Shown here: piece after piece, positions 24,175 through 32,198 of the stretch
Layout of the letters: each line of letters starts with the position of its first letter
Position numbering within the stretch: the stretch's first letter is position 1
From: an uncultured Clostridia bacterium
Lineage (GTDB): Bacteria > Bacillota > Clostridia > Lachnospirales > Bianqueaceae
Assembly: GCA_937892735.1 (NCBI GenBank)
Contig: CALBGL010000022.1
Location: forward strand, 1 to 37,628
Length of the DNA: 37,628 nt
Direction of reading: 5' to 3'
Position numbers and translations under genes: made by a program
Notes under the pieces: generated by a model
The model's database searches: none
Seen by the model: only the letters and a program-made list of their open reading frames with translations
What the model was told of the DNA's origin: nothing

Positions 24175-25065
24175 TCAGTAGATCATGCGGATGGCGTGCG
24201 GCAGACTCCAGATGTCGGCCTCTTTCACGCCCTCTTCATATTCTCCATCCAAAGACCAAGGCTGCTGTTCCGGCAGTATCAAATGAAGCTCACTCGCCTG
24301 GAAGAAGTCCATAACCTCTGGATCATAGTGTTTACTGGTAAGGGACATCGCAAGTCTTGTGAGCGAATCGGCTGACTTCAGCGGCTTGATCAATACGACT
24401 TCAAACTTGCCGTCCTGCAGATCCACCAGCTTGGGATCCAGCTTAACAATCCCGCCGATGGAAGTTGCATTGCTGATACTGCCATAGATATATTCTCCTT
24501 CTATAGTCCGTCCATCCGCCTCCAAACGCACCGGATACGTTTTGATATTCAAAAGCTCCTTCATCCCTTCCATCACATAGGCCGCGTGACCAAAGATGTT
24601 CTTCACCGTCTGCGGGGCTGAATAGGAAGACGCAGAAAACATGCCAAAGGAAGCCACGTAGGAGAAATATCGTCCGTTGAAGGACCCCAAATCCAGTTCA
24701 TGGGGCAACCCGCAGACCGCCGCTTCCGCCGCCTTTCCCAGGTTCTTCGCCAGACCGAGTCCGGCCGCGAAATCATTCGTCGTCCCTGCCGGTATATATC
24801 CGAGTTCCTTTTTCCCTTCTGTCTGCATGAGCCCTGAGATCACCTCATTCAGCGTCCCATCCCCGCCGCAGCAAACCAGACGATCATAGTCTCCCCGCAA
24901 CTCCTTCACAAGCTCTGACGCCTGTGCCCGCCGTTGGGTTGTTACAACCGTTACCAGACATCCCAATGCGTTCATTCGCTTCACAATGTCCATGAGCCCC
25001 GTCTTCGCCTTCAGCTGTCCCGCGGCCGGGTTGACAATCAAAAGCACTTTCATTCGCTCCTGCAC
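24175..25065 (-). CDS. Diacylglycerol kinase / YegS-like lipid kinase
   Basis: A 296-residue lipid kinase of the DAGK catalytic fold, expected to phosphorylate diacylglycerol to phosphatidate at the membrane using ATP. The nucleotide-binding segments IVNPAAG and LVCCGGDGTLNEVISGL are visible, as is GYIPAGTTNDFAAGLGL; C-terminal residues form the beta-sandwich (LDGEYEEG). The length fits DgkB/YegS (about 300). The start is a GTG at 25065, 7 bases after AGGAGG (25073-25078); an ATG four codons on has a poorer site. It is first in the lipid operon with a promoter at 25098-25126. Confidence 0.92.
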   Translation of the reverse strand: MQERMKVLLIVNPAAGQLKAKTGLMDIVKRMNALGCLVTVVTTQRRAQASELVKELRGDYDRLVCCGGDGTLNEVISGLMQTEGKKELGYIPAGTTNDFAAGLGLAKNLGKAAEAAVCGLPHELDLGSFNGRYFSYVASFGMFSASSYSAPQTVKNIFGHAAYVMEGMKELLNIKTYPVRLEADGRTIEGEYIYGSISNATSIGGIVKLDPKLVDLQDGKFEVVLIKPLKSADSLTRLAMSLTSKHYDPEVMDFFQASELHLILPEQQPWSLDGEYEEGVKEADIWSLPHAIRMIY

Positions 25066-25097
25066 GCGAATCCCTCCTTTCCTTTATAGATGTTCCT

Positions 25098-25126
25098 ATT
25101 GTACCGTTCTTCTCTTCAAAAATCAA
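25098..25126 (-). promoter_or_regulatory. Promoter of the lipid operon (DagK-Dabb-PlsY-patatin)
   Basis: TTGATT (25121-25126) and TACAAT (25098-25103) on the minus strand, 17 bases apart, about 30 bases before the ribosome binding site. Confidence 0.72.
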
Positions 25127-25159
25127 GAGAAAACCCAAAATAAAATTTTATTTAGTATC

Positions 25160-25188
25160 TTGCATTATACAGTATCTTGTGCTATACT
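25160..25188 (+). promoter_or_regulatory. Promoter of the ABC exporter pair
   Basis: TTGCAT (25160-25165) and TATACT (25183-25188) with a 17-base spacer, about 10 bases before the AAGGAGG site. It diverges from the lipid operon promoter, with 34 bases between the two -35 boxes. Confidence 0.7.
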
Positions 25189-25212
25189 CTCATCCAGAAG
25201 GAGGGATTTCTC

Positions 25213-27042
25213 ATGCATATACATCCGTTTGGTTATCCAATTCTGTCCACACACCGCCGGCTTCTCAGGCACGCCTGGCAGCAAGACCACGCACTCTTCA
25301 GCTACTGTTTTCTTTATACACTGGCCGCCGCTTTCTATCCGTTTCTGGCTGTTCTAGTTCCCCGGTATCTTCTCGCGGAACTGACCCGACCGGAGGGAGC
25401 CCGTATCCAGGCTCTCCTCATCATTCTGATCGTGTTTTTCTCGTTATCCAGTGTCCTTGGCTTCGTCCAACACATCATCCGCGGACATTGCAAATTCCGT
25501 TTTACTCTGCTGCGTTTGAACTATACTGCGGATCTATGCCATAAACTGATGACCATCGACTACCAGTATATGGAAGACGCTCATTTCTTTGACCAATATA
25601 ATCAATCTTTTCAGGCTGTTCAAAACAACGATAATGGGATCGAAGGAAATTACAGCAAGATGTTCGAAGCCCCCGCGCAGATCATCACCATCCTGATCTT
25701 AGTCCTTCTGATCGGCGGCCAGAGTCCGATTCTGCTCCTGGGCCTACTGCTGCATCTGTCCATTTCATTTCTGGTACAGCAACGGAGTCTGCAATACACC
25801 TTCACTCGCCGCGAAGAGATCGGACATCAGTACCGCCGGCAAAGCTATTACGCGAATACGTCTTCGGACTTCAGCTACGGTAAAGATATTCGTCTGTATC
25901 ATCTGGCCGATCGGATTTTGGCCCATTTCTCAGCGGCCATCCAGGGGTATACGCAGATTATCCGGCAGATCGAGAACCGTAAACTCCTTTTCTCGCTGGC
26001 TTCGCTATGTACTCTTCTTCTCAGCGACGCGCTGACATACGGTATCCTGTCTCTTCAGGTATGGCAGCAACAGATCTCCATCGCAGATTATTCCATGTAT
26101 ATCAGCGCGATCCTGAGCCTGACCTCTGTCGCCACGCTGTTTCTGACCTCACTGGCCTCCTTCGTGCAGGATGGGCAGTATATCCATGACTTCTTCCGGT
26201 TATCCGACGCCCCCCTGACGGCGGCCCGCGGAGATCATCCCGCCTTTCGTTCCGGTACGCTGCGCGTCGAATTCCAAAATGTATCCTTTCGGTACCCGGG
26301 TACAGAACGCGACGTGATCCGTCATCTGAATCTGACGATTGAACCGGGAGAGCGCCTGGCCATCGTCGGCATCAACGGCGCCGGAAAAAGCACACTGGTC
26401 AAGCTGATGACTGGTCTCTTCGATCCCACGGAGGGACAGATCCTGATCCATGGGATTCCTACCACCGACTTTTCCCGGGAGGCGCTGCAGGAAATGTTCT
26501 CCGTTGTCTTCCAGGACATCCATGTAATGGCTTTCTCCTTACGAGAAAATGTGACCTGTCAGACGGGTGCATCCAACGACCCGCGGGTCCTTGCTGCTCT
26601 TCGAGCCGCTGGCCTGGGCGAAAAGCTGGCTTCCCTTTCCAAAGGGCTGGATCAGGTGATGCTCAAGATCATCGATCCGGAAGGCACCGAATTTTCCGGC
26701 GGCGAAAGCCAGAAACTGGCGATTGCTCGTGCCCTGTACAAGGATGGCCGTATGGTCATCATGGATGAACCCACCTCCGCACTGGATGCTCTGGCTGAAA
26801 AAGATATCTATCAGCGGTTCGATCAGCTGATTCAGCATAAGACCGCGGTCTATATCTCTCATCGCCTGTCTAGTACCCAATTCTGCGACAAGATCGCTCT
26901 GTTTAATGAACAGGGACTGACCGAATACGGTACTCATAAGGAACTGATGGCTCTTCATGGCGAATATTATCACATGTTCACCGTACAGGGACGATACTAT
27001 CAGAAAGGAAACGTAAGTCATGAATACCTGGAACAAGATTAA
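25213..27042 (+). CDS. ABC exporter half-transporter, subunit 1
   Basis: A 609-residue fusion of a six-span membrane domain (residues about 25-310) and an ATPase domain (about 350-580). The ATPase has Walker A in GINGAGKST (about 386-393), Q-loop in VVFQDIHV, signature FSGGESQK (near 493), Walker B with catalytic Glu in VIMDEPTSALD, and switch His in YISHRLSS. All key residues are intact. I start at ATG 25213, 8 bases after AAGGAGG; the frame open to 25177 has no site. It overlaps the second exporter gene by 23 bases, so the two products most likely form a heterodimer. The substrate (peptide, drug or lipid) cannot be told; no precursor peptide or regulator is next to it. Confidence 0.9.
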   Translation: MHIHPFGYPILSTHRRLLRHAWQQDHALFSYCFLYTLAAAFYPFLAVLVPRYLLAELTRPEGARIQALLIILIVFFSLSSVLGFVQHIIRGHCKFRFTLLRLNYTADLCHKLMTIDYQYMEDAHFFDQYNQSFQAVQNNDNGIEGNYSKMFEAPAQIITILILVLLIGGQSPILLLGLLLHLSISFLVQQRSLQYTFTRREEIGHQYRRQSYYANTSSDFSYGKDIRLYHLADRILAHFSAAIQGYTQIIRQIENRKLLFSLASLCTLLLSDALTYGILSLQVWQQQISIADYSMYISAILSLTSVATLFLTSLASFVQDGQYIHDFFRLSDAPLTAARGDHPAFRSGTLRVEFQNVSFRYPGTERDVIRHLNLTIEPGERLAIVGINGAGKSTLVKLMTGLFDPTEGQILIHGIPTTDFSREALQEMFSVVFQDIHVMAFSLRENVTCQTGASNDPRVLAALRAAGLGEKLASLSKGLDQVMLKIIDPEGTEFSGGESQKLAIARALYKDGRMVIMDEPTSALDALAEKDIYQRFDQLIQHKTAVYISHRLSSTQFCDKIALFNEQGLTEYGTHKELMALHGEYYHMFTVQGRYYQKGNVSHEYLEQD

Positions 27043-28813
27043 GCTGTTTGCCTCCCTCGCCTACGAGATTTCTCCCGTCTATATCCTGATTCTTTTCCTG
27101 CGTTCTTCTAGCTCCGCCGGACAGATTTTCGGAAATGTCATATTTCCCAAGTACCTGATCGATGAGCTAATGGGAGCGGCCCGGCCTTCCTGCCTGCTGC
27201 TTTTCGTCGGCCTCATCGTCCTATCCAACGGTCTGTTCTACCTGCTGAACCGTCTGTTAGACCGAACCCACAGAATCTATCAGCAGGACGTATCTGCTAA
27301 GATGTGGCAGGCATTATCCGCTAAGATCATGCGACTGCCCTACCCCTACCTGGAGGATCCGGAATACCTGGATCTCAAGGAGCGGGCTGTCTTCGTTCTG
27401 ACCAATCAGGGCGCTCTTCAACAATTGATTCAGTATACAGGGGAAATGCTGAAAAACCTCTTCACTCTCCTGGGACTACTGGTTCTCATGTTGACCCTCA
27501 GCCCTCTCTATGTTTTGATCCTGCTTGGCATCACCGCGCTGAGCCTATGGGTATACCGGCACTTCATGCACTATGAGGCGCAGATGTATCAGGCCATACT
27601 GCCCTATAATCGTCGGCTGGGATACTATACCAATCTAACGTTGGAAGCGAAGCTGCAAAAGGATATCCGTCTCTACCAGATGGCCCCTATGCTGACCGAG
27701 AAGGTGCTCGACTATAATCAGAAGATCTGCCGGGAATGCATGGCGTTTAGCCAGAAATTTGGACTGCGAGACGGTATTCTCAGTATTCTGAACGATCTGC
27801 TGGCCGTCATCGCCTATGCCTATACCGCTCTTCGCGTCATCCCCGGCCTGTCCCCAGCTCCTCTTTCTCTGGGTTCTTTCACCATGTATGCTTCTTCGGC
27901 CATGCAATTTTCCACGGCTGTCCGCAGCCTCTGGGAAAATTTCTTTCTCATCCTCCAGATGCTGGGATATCTGGATCCTTTCGCCCAGTTTATGGCGCTG
28001 CCGGAAGAAGAGGATCGGCCGGATGCCCTTCCCTTTTCCGAACCGATTCGTTCGATTCGTTTTGAAAATGTCTCTTTCTCCTATCCCAAGAGTGATCGGC
28101 TGGTACTGGACCATGTCTCCTTTTCTGTAAAAGAGGGAGAAAAAATCTCGATTGTCGGTCTCAATGGCGCCGGCAAGACGACACTCGTCAAACTGTTATG
28201 CCGGCTCTATGAACCTACGGAAGGCGCCATCTATGTCAACGACGTGGACATCCGCCGCTACGAACGGGCAAGCTATCTGCGCGAGATTGCCGCCGTTTTT
28301 CAGGATTATAAGCTCTTCGCCTATTCTCTCGAAGAGAACATCACCGGCAAGGATCTGGGTGCTGACACGCCAGGTGCGATGGAACGCGCGCGTGAAGTCG
28401 GCCTCGAACCCGTCATCCAAAAATTGCCTCATGGCCTGTCTTCCTTCTATGGCAAAGATTATGATGAAGAGGGGATCCAGATCTCCGGCGGCGAAGGCCA
28501 GAAAATCGCCATCGCGCGCGCTTTATATAAAGACGCCTCTCTGGTGATTCTGGACGAGCCCACCTCGGCTCTGGATCCCCTGTCGGAAGCCAAAATCTAT
28601 GAAGATTTTCATCGTACCGTCCAGGGCAAAACCGCCCTGTATATCTCCCACCGCATGTCTTCCAGCACCTTCTGCGATAAGGTTCTGGTGCTCGATCATG
28701 CGAAAGTCGCCGCCTTCGCGCCGCATCAGGAGCTGATGCAAGATCCGGAGAGCCTGTACTATCAGCTCTTCACCGCGCAGGCAGAAAATTACGAAACCAC
28801 CGATTTGGCGTAG
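27020..28813 (+). CDS. ABC exporter half-transporter, subunit 2
   Basis: A 597-residue partner of the upstream half-transporter, with the same layout: membrane domain to about residue 315, ATPase from about 345. Walker A is GLNGAGKTT (about 380-388), Q-loop VFQDYKLF, signature ISGGEGQK (near 487), Walker B VILDEPTSALD and switch His YISHRMSS. As in subunit 1, the catalytic Glu is present, so neither site is obviously degenerate, unlike many heterodimeric exporters. Both signatures read SGGE-x-Q rather than SGGQ. The gene overlaps subunit 1 by 23 bases at its start and the convergent GNAT gene by 25 bases at its end. No terminator lies between these convergent genes. Confidence 0.9.
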   Translation: MNTWNKIKLFASLAYEISPVYILILFLRSSSSAGQIFGNVIFPKYLIDELMGAARPSCLLLFVGLIVLSNGLFYLLNRLLDRTHRIYQQDVSAKMWQALSAKIMRLPYPYLEDPEYLDLKERAVFVLTNQGALQQLIQYTGEMLKNLFTLLGLLVLMLTLSPLYVLILLGITALSLWVYRHFMHYEAQMYQAILPYNRRLGYYTNLTLEAKLQKDIRLYQMAPMLTEKVLDYNQKICRECMAFSQKFGLRDGILSILNDLLAVIAYAYTALRVIPGLSPAPLSLGSFTMYASSAMQFSTAVRSLWENFFLILQMLGYLDPFAQFMALPEEEDRPDALPFSEPIRSIRFENVSFSYPKSDRLVLDHVSFSVKEGEKISIVGLNGAGKTTLVKLLCRLYEPTEGAIYVNDVDIRRYERASYLREIAAVFQDYKLFAYSLEENITGKDLGADTPGAMERAREVGLEPVIQKLPHGLSSFYGKDYDEEGIQISGGEGQKIAIARALYKDASLVILDEPTSALDPLSEAKIYEDFHRTVQGKTALYISHRMSSSTFCDKVLVLDHAKVAAFAPHQELMQDPESLYYQLFTAQAENYETTDLA

Positions 28814-29274
28814 GCCAGGCGCTCCGCGCCATCTGCCAGGTGGATGATGCCGCAGTAAGTAAAGCCATTCTTGGTGAGAAAGTTCTGCATAACATAATTG
28901 TCCCGATGCGTGTCGATCCGCAGATTATGCCCCTGCGCCTCGCACCATTTCAGGCAGCATGTGGCTCCGCCCTTCACCCGGCTTGTGATGCGGTGGATGA
29001 CCGCATAAGGCTCATGATCCGGCCATCTGCCCTGCTCGATCATCCGATAGGTAGGATCTTCTCCTACACGATAGAAAAACACCGCGCCGATCTTCTGATC
29101 CTCCTCGCATACATAGAGACATCCCGCCGCTATGTCCGCGAGGAGGATTTCTTTCTGCGGATATCCGCCGCTCCACTGCTCCTGATTCCCATGATCCCGC
29201 ATGAACTGCCGAGCCTCTTCATAAATGTCCATTAACGTGGGAAGGTCTGTCTCCACGGCTCTTCGAATCTCCAT
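28789..29274 (-). CDS. GNAT N-acetyltransferase of unknown substrate
   Basis: A 161-residue GNAT-fold protein. The start MEIRRAVETDLPTLMDIYEEA and the central YAVIHRITSRVKGGATCCLKWC, then IDTHRDNYVMQNFLTKNGF and CGIIHLADG, are typical of a common Firmicutes GNAT group. The ATG follows AAGGAGAGG. It converges on the ABC exporter and overlaps its 3' end by 25 bases. It lies 16 bases downstream of the LUD-domain gene, so both may be one transcript. Confidence 0.87.
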   Translation of the reverse strand: MEIRRAVETDLPTLMDIYEEARQFMRDHGNQEQWSGGYPQKEILLADIAAGCLYVCEEDQKIGAVFFYRVGEDPTYRMIEQGRWPDHEPYAVIHRITSRVKGGATCCLKWCEAQGHNLRIDTHRDNYVMQNFLTKNGFTYCGIIHLADGAERLAYAKSVVS

Positions 29275-29290
29275 CTTCTCCTCTCCTTTC

Positions 29291-29929
29291 TTAAAATCCC
29301 AGTGCTTCTCCCACCAGAATTACCTTGATCTTACCAGCCGGACGACTGATCCTGATCACGCTGATATACGCACAGATACAGTCCTTCGCGGTACAGTCCG
29401 CGCAGGCTCCCGTATGAACGCAGGGCGTGTCCGGCAGGAATCGCTGCGCGTTGGTAGGCGCCGCCAGATGCCTGGCCCTGCGCACCGCGTCCTCCACCGT
29501 GGCCACCGCCTTATTCAGACCGATCACCAGAATCACATTGGTAGGGCCATAGATCATGGCAGCTACCCGATTCCCGTTTCCATCAATATTCACAAGCTGT
29601 CCGTCCTCACTGATCGCATTACTGCTGCCCAAAAACGTATCTGCTAAGAGTGCCTTCCTCATGAGACTGACACGTTCCTCCGGCGTCTGCGCCGTATCCC
29701 GATCGATGACCGAATACCGTCCGCTTCGCATCTCCTGCAGCAATCCAATCTGAGACAGGGTCTCCGACCCGCCCCAGGAAATTACATGCCCTTCTGGGAT
29801 CAGCGACAGCGCTTTCTCCTTCGCCTCTTCTCCCGTCGCACAATAATACGCCTCAAAATGCCGTTTTTTCAAGGCATTCACGATTTTCACACCTAATTTC
29901 TCATTCCGCAGTCTTTCCGCTTCTGTCAT
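29291..29929 (-). CDS. LUD-domain protein (LutC/YkgG-like, lactate utilisation type)
   Basis: A 212-residue protein of the LUD (formerly DUF162) family. Recognisable segments are GHVISWGGSETLSQIGLLQ, LLADTFLGSSNAISEDGQLVNIDG and NVILVIGLNKAV. The Cys residues in CVHTGACADCTAKDCICAY resemble the C-terminal extension of stand-alone LUD proteins. In LutABC it takes part in lactate oxidation; no lutA or lutB is nearby, so the role here is not known. I start at ATG 29929, with AAAGGAG about 9 bases upstream; the longer frame to 30019 crosses into the divergent CorA gene. Confidence 0.9.
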   Translation of the reverse strand: MTEAERLRNEKLGVKIVNALKKRHFEAYYCATGEEAKEKALSLIPEGHVISWGGSETLSQIGLLQEMRSGRYSVIDRDTAQTPEERVSLMRKALLADTFLGSSNAISEDGQLVNIDGNGNRVAAMIYGPTNVILVIGLNKAVATVEDAVRRARHLAAPTNAQRFLPDTPCVHTGACADCTAKDCICAYISVIRISRPAGKIKVILVGEALGF

Positions 29930-29959
29930 TCCGTTTTCTCTCCTTTCGGAAAATACGAA

Positions 29960-29988
29960 TTGAATTTCCATCCCATCTGTGATACCAT
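29960..29988 (+). promoter_or_regulatory. Candidate promoter of the CorA-like gene
   Basis: TTGAAT (29960-29965) and TACCAT (29983-29988), 17 bases apart, in the short divergent gap between the LUD and CorA genes. Only a moderate consensus match. Confidence 0.45.
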
Positions 29989-30012
29989 CAGGACCGGAAG
30001 GAGGTATTTTCC

Positions 30013-30813
30013 ATGTCATTTCACTACCAATGCTGTACGCGGCAGGATCTTACCGCGTGGGGATTTCAGGAACAGGTTTATAACCGTACCCGCATCGAAC
30101 CATGTTCTGGCGGTTATGTACTGCATATCCATCCTCCAGTCCCGCTGAAATCCCCTCTGGGCTCGTTTCATCTATATACTGATTTTCAGCGTGTCCTTCT
30201 TTTTCTGCCCTCGGAAAACCAGGAGGCTCCCGTGCTGCCCCCCAGCGAGGAGACAATTCCTCTCACCATCCTGCGTCTCCTGTTTCAGACCATTTCTCAG
30301 GATATGGATACACTGGAGCATATGGAAAGCCAGTTATCCACCCTGGAAGATTCCGTTTTCAGCAACCGGGAAAATCTGAATTTTTCCCACCGCCTTATTC
30401 GGATCCGCCGTAACATTATCCATCTGCGGCAATATTACGAACAAATGATCGAGATTCTGGCCGTCATGGAAGAATCCAAACTGGCGCGCGAAGGTGAGGA
30501 ACTCACCTGGCTGCATCGTCTGGACCGGCGATGCGACCGCCTTTTCTCCCTGCTGACGGATTTACGGGAATATTCGCTGAACGTCCAGGATGCCTATCAA
30601 TCCAAAAACGATTACAATCTGAATAACCTGATGAAAACACTAACCATTCTGACTACCATCATGCTGCCGCTGCAGCTCATCACGGGCTGGTTCGGCATGA
30701 ATCTCATGATGCCGGAATTTCAGTCTCCACTCGCCTATCCCATCGTCATCATTCTCTGTATCCTGATTATCCTTCTCTGCACTCTTTTCTTTAAGAAGAA
30801 AAAATGGCTATAA
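30013..30813 (+). CDS. CorA-like divalent cation transporter, short form
   Basis: A 266-residue protein of the CorA/ZntB group. The N-terminal half is a small cytosolic domain, followed by long charged helices (about 85-205). Two membrane segments end the protein, with the pore signature GWFGMN (GMN at about 228-230) at the end of the first and a KKKK tail after the second. This would be a pentameric Mg2+ or other metal ion channel. It is shorter than the usual 310-370 residues because the N-terminal domain is reduced. The ATG at 30013 follows GGAAGGAGG. It converges on the inositol phosphatase gene with a 6-base overlap. Confidence 0.9.
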   Translation: MSFHYQCCTRQDLTAWGFQEQVYNRTRIEPCSGGYVLHIHPPVPLKSPLGSFHLYTDFQRVLLFLPSENQEAPVLPPSEETIPLTILRLLFQTISQDMDTLEHMESQLSTLEDSVFSNRENLNFSHRLIRIRRNIIHLRQYYEQMIEILAVMEESKLAREGEELTWLHRLDRRCDRLFSLLTDLREYSLNVQDAYQSKNDYNLNNLMKTLTILTTIMLPLQLITGWFGMNLMMPEFQSPLAYPIVIILCILIILLCTLFFKKKKWL

Positions 30814-31581
30814 TTCCTTCGGCAGCCCTTCGATCAGAAACGTTTCATAGGTAAGTCGGTTCCCCGCGATGACCGGGTTCGGCTCCAGAATCCGAAGGGG
30901 CGCGCCATCCAGACGGCTTATCCGCCCTCCCGCTTCTTCAATCATCAGCGAGGATGCCGCGAAATCCCAGGGCTGCAGCACCAATTCAAAGTCGAACTCA
31001 CACTGTCCTGCCGCGATGGCGCACAGGTCGAGGGCCGCAGACCCGCTGCGGCGAATATCTGCCGCCATATCAAAGAGTCTCTTGGCGAGCCGAAAAGACG
31101 CTTCCGCCAGACTCGGGTCATAGGGAGAGGTACCGAAACAGATCAGCGCTTCCTTCATGGGACGGCTGCTGACATGGATCGGCTCGCCATTCCGGTAGGC
31201 TCCCCGTCCCCGCGCAGCGCTGAATACCTCTTCGGTATATGGATTATATACCACGCCATACTCTATCTTCCCATTCTGCGCCAAAGCAATTGAAATAGCG
31301 CTATGCCGGTATCCATGAATAAAGTTCGTCGTACCGTCGATCGGATCCACAATAAAAACCAGTTCGGTCTGCTCCGGCCGGTCATTTCCTTCTTCTCCCA
31401 AAAAATCTGCCTCCGGGCAGATCTTTTTTAATGCCCGCCGTAAATTCTCCTGTACCGCCATATCATACTGCGTAACGAAATTAGCGGATCCTGTCTTTTC
31501 TTTTACGTCCATAGACATCTTCTCCGCTTCCAGCATGATCCTGCCCGCCTGACGGGCTGCTTCTATGATCTCTTCCAACAT
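30808..31581 (-). CDS. suhB: Inositol monophosphatase family protein
   Basis: A 257-residue metal-dependent phosphatase of the IMPase fold. The metal ligands are in FLGEEGND (Glu-Glu), VDPIDGTTNFIHG and the C-terminal QPWDFAASSLMIEEAGG. It would hydrolyse inositol 1-phosphate or related sugar phosphates; the SuhB name is by family, and a role in ribosome or transcription control is not implied. The ATG follows AGGAGGGAG. Its promoter is at 31606-31634, divergent from the SCP2-ADH-ALDH cassette. Confidence 0.93.
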   Translation of the reverse strand: MLEEIIEAARQAGRIMLEAEKMSMDVKEKTGSANFVTQYDMAVQENLRRALKKICPEADFLGEEGNDRPEQTELVFIVDPIDGTTNFIHGYRHSAISIALAQNGKIEYGVVYNPYTEEVFSAARGRGAYRNGEPIHVSSRPMKEALICFGTSPYDPSLAEASFRLAKRLFDMAADIRRSGSAALDLCAIAAGQCEFDFELVLQPWDFAASSLMIEEAGGRISRLDGAPLRILEPNPVIAGNRLTYETFLIEGLPKEL

Positions 31582-31605
31582 ACTGATCTCCCTCCTGTCG
31601 GATTC

Positions 31606-31634
31606 ATCTTAACACAGATTTTCGCATCTTGCAA
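31606..31634 (-). promoter_or_regulatory. Promoter of the inositol monophosphatase gene
   Basis: TTGCAA (31629-31634) and TAAGAT (31606-31611) on the minus strand with a 17-base spacer, about 25 bases before the gene. Confidence 0.65.
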
Positions 31635-31647
31635 TGGATTTCTCGGC

Positions 31648-31676
31648 TTGACAAACCGTCTGTATGATCCTATAAT
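31648..31676 (+). promoter_or_regulatory. Perfect consensus sigma-A promoter of the SCP2-ADH-ALDH cassette
   Basis: TTGACA (31648-31653), 17 bases, TATAAT (31671-31676). This is an exact match to the consensus in both boxes. No operator-like repeat stands out next to it. Confidence 0.88.
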
Positions 31677-31713
31677 GGTTCTGTCTCAAATTCTGACGGA
31701 ACGAGGAATGATT

Positions 31714-32184
31714 ATGAAAGCACTGATCTGTCGTGTGATTTTATTTTTTTTGTATCGGGGCATGCGCGTGCTTGAGGTCTATGATCCGGTTTTACGCCAG
31801 GAGCTTCTGGATCTGCCGCAGGGACTGACCTTCGGGATCCGTACCTCGCCCCATCCCGGCGCCCCCAGCATCGTCCTGGTCAATGGCGCCAAGGGTCTGC
31901 GGAAAGGAAAAGCCTGGGAGGTGCCTCATATCCTGATTACCTTCAAAAGTCTTTCATTGGGCGTTCGCGTCCTGACCGGACTCGACAGTATTGCCGATGC
32001 CTACGCACAGCACAGTTTCACCCTGCATGGCAACATCAATGCCGCCATGGGGTTTGTCCGTGCGATGGAGATCACCGAAGGATATCTGTTTCCCTCTTTC
32101 TGGGCTAAGCGCATTCTGAAGCGCTTGCCTAAAAAACGAATTCCCACACTGGGCGTCTATGTGTTTGCTCTTCTAGGACTATGA
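31714..32184 (+). CDS. SCP2-like / small lipid-binding protein (tentative)
   Basis: A 156-residue protein. The N-terminus MKALICRVILFFLYRGMRVL is hydrophobic. The rest reads as an SCP2-like fold: LTFGIRTSPHPGAPSIVLVN, then WEVPHILITFKSLSLGVRVLTG and, near residue 110, SFTLHGNINAAMGFVRAMEI, ending with ITEGYLFP and a basic tail. SCP2-like proteins bind lipids or acyl chains. I chose ATG 31714, with GAGGA 7 bases upstream; an ATG two codons earlier is possible. Its stop precedes the alcohol dehydrogenase gene by 14 bases. The SCP2 assignment is from pattern resemblance and needs a profile search. Confidence 0.6.
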   Translation: MKALICRVILFFLYRGMRVLEVYDPVLRQELLDLPQGLTFGIRTSPHPGAPSIVLVNGAKGLRKGKAWEVPHILITFKSLSLGVRVLTGLDSIADAYAQHSFTLHGNINAAMGFVRAMEITEGYLFPSFWAKRILKRLPKKRIPTLGVYVFALLGL

Positions 32185-32198
32185 AAAGGAGTTTTTGT

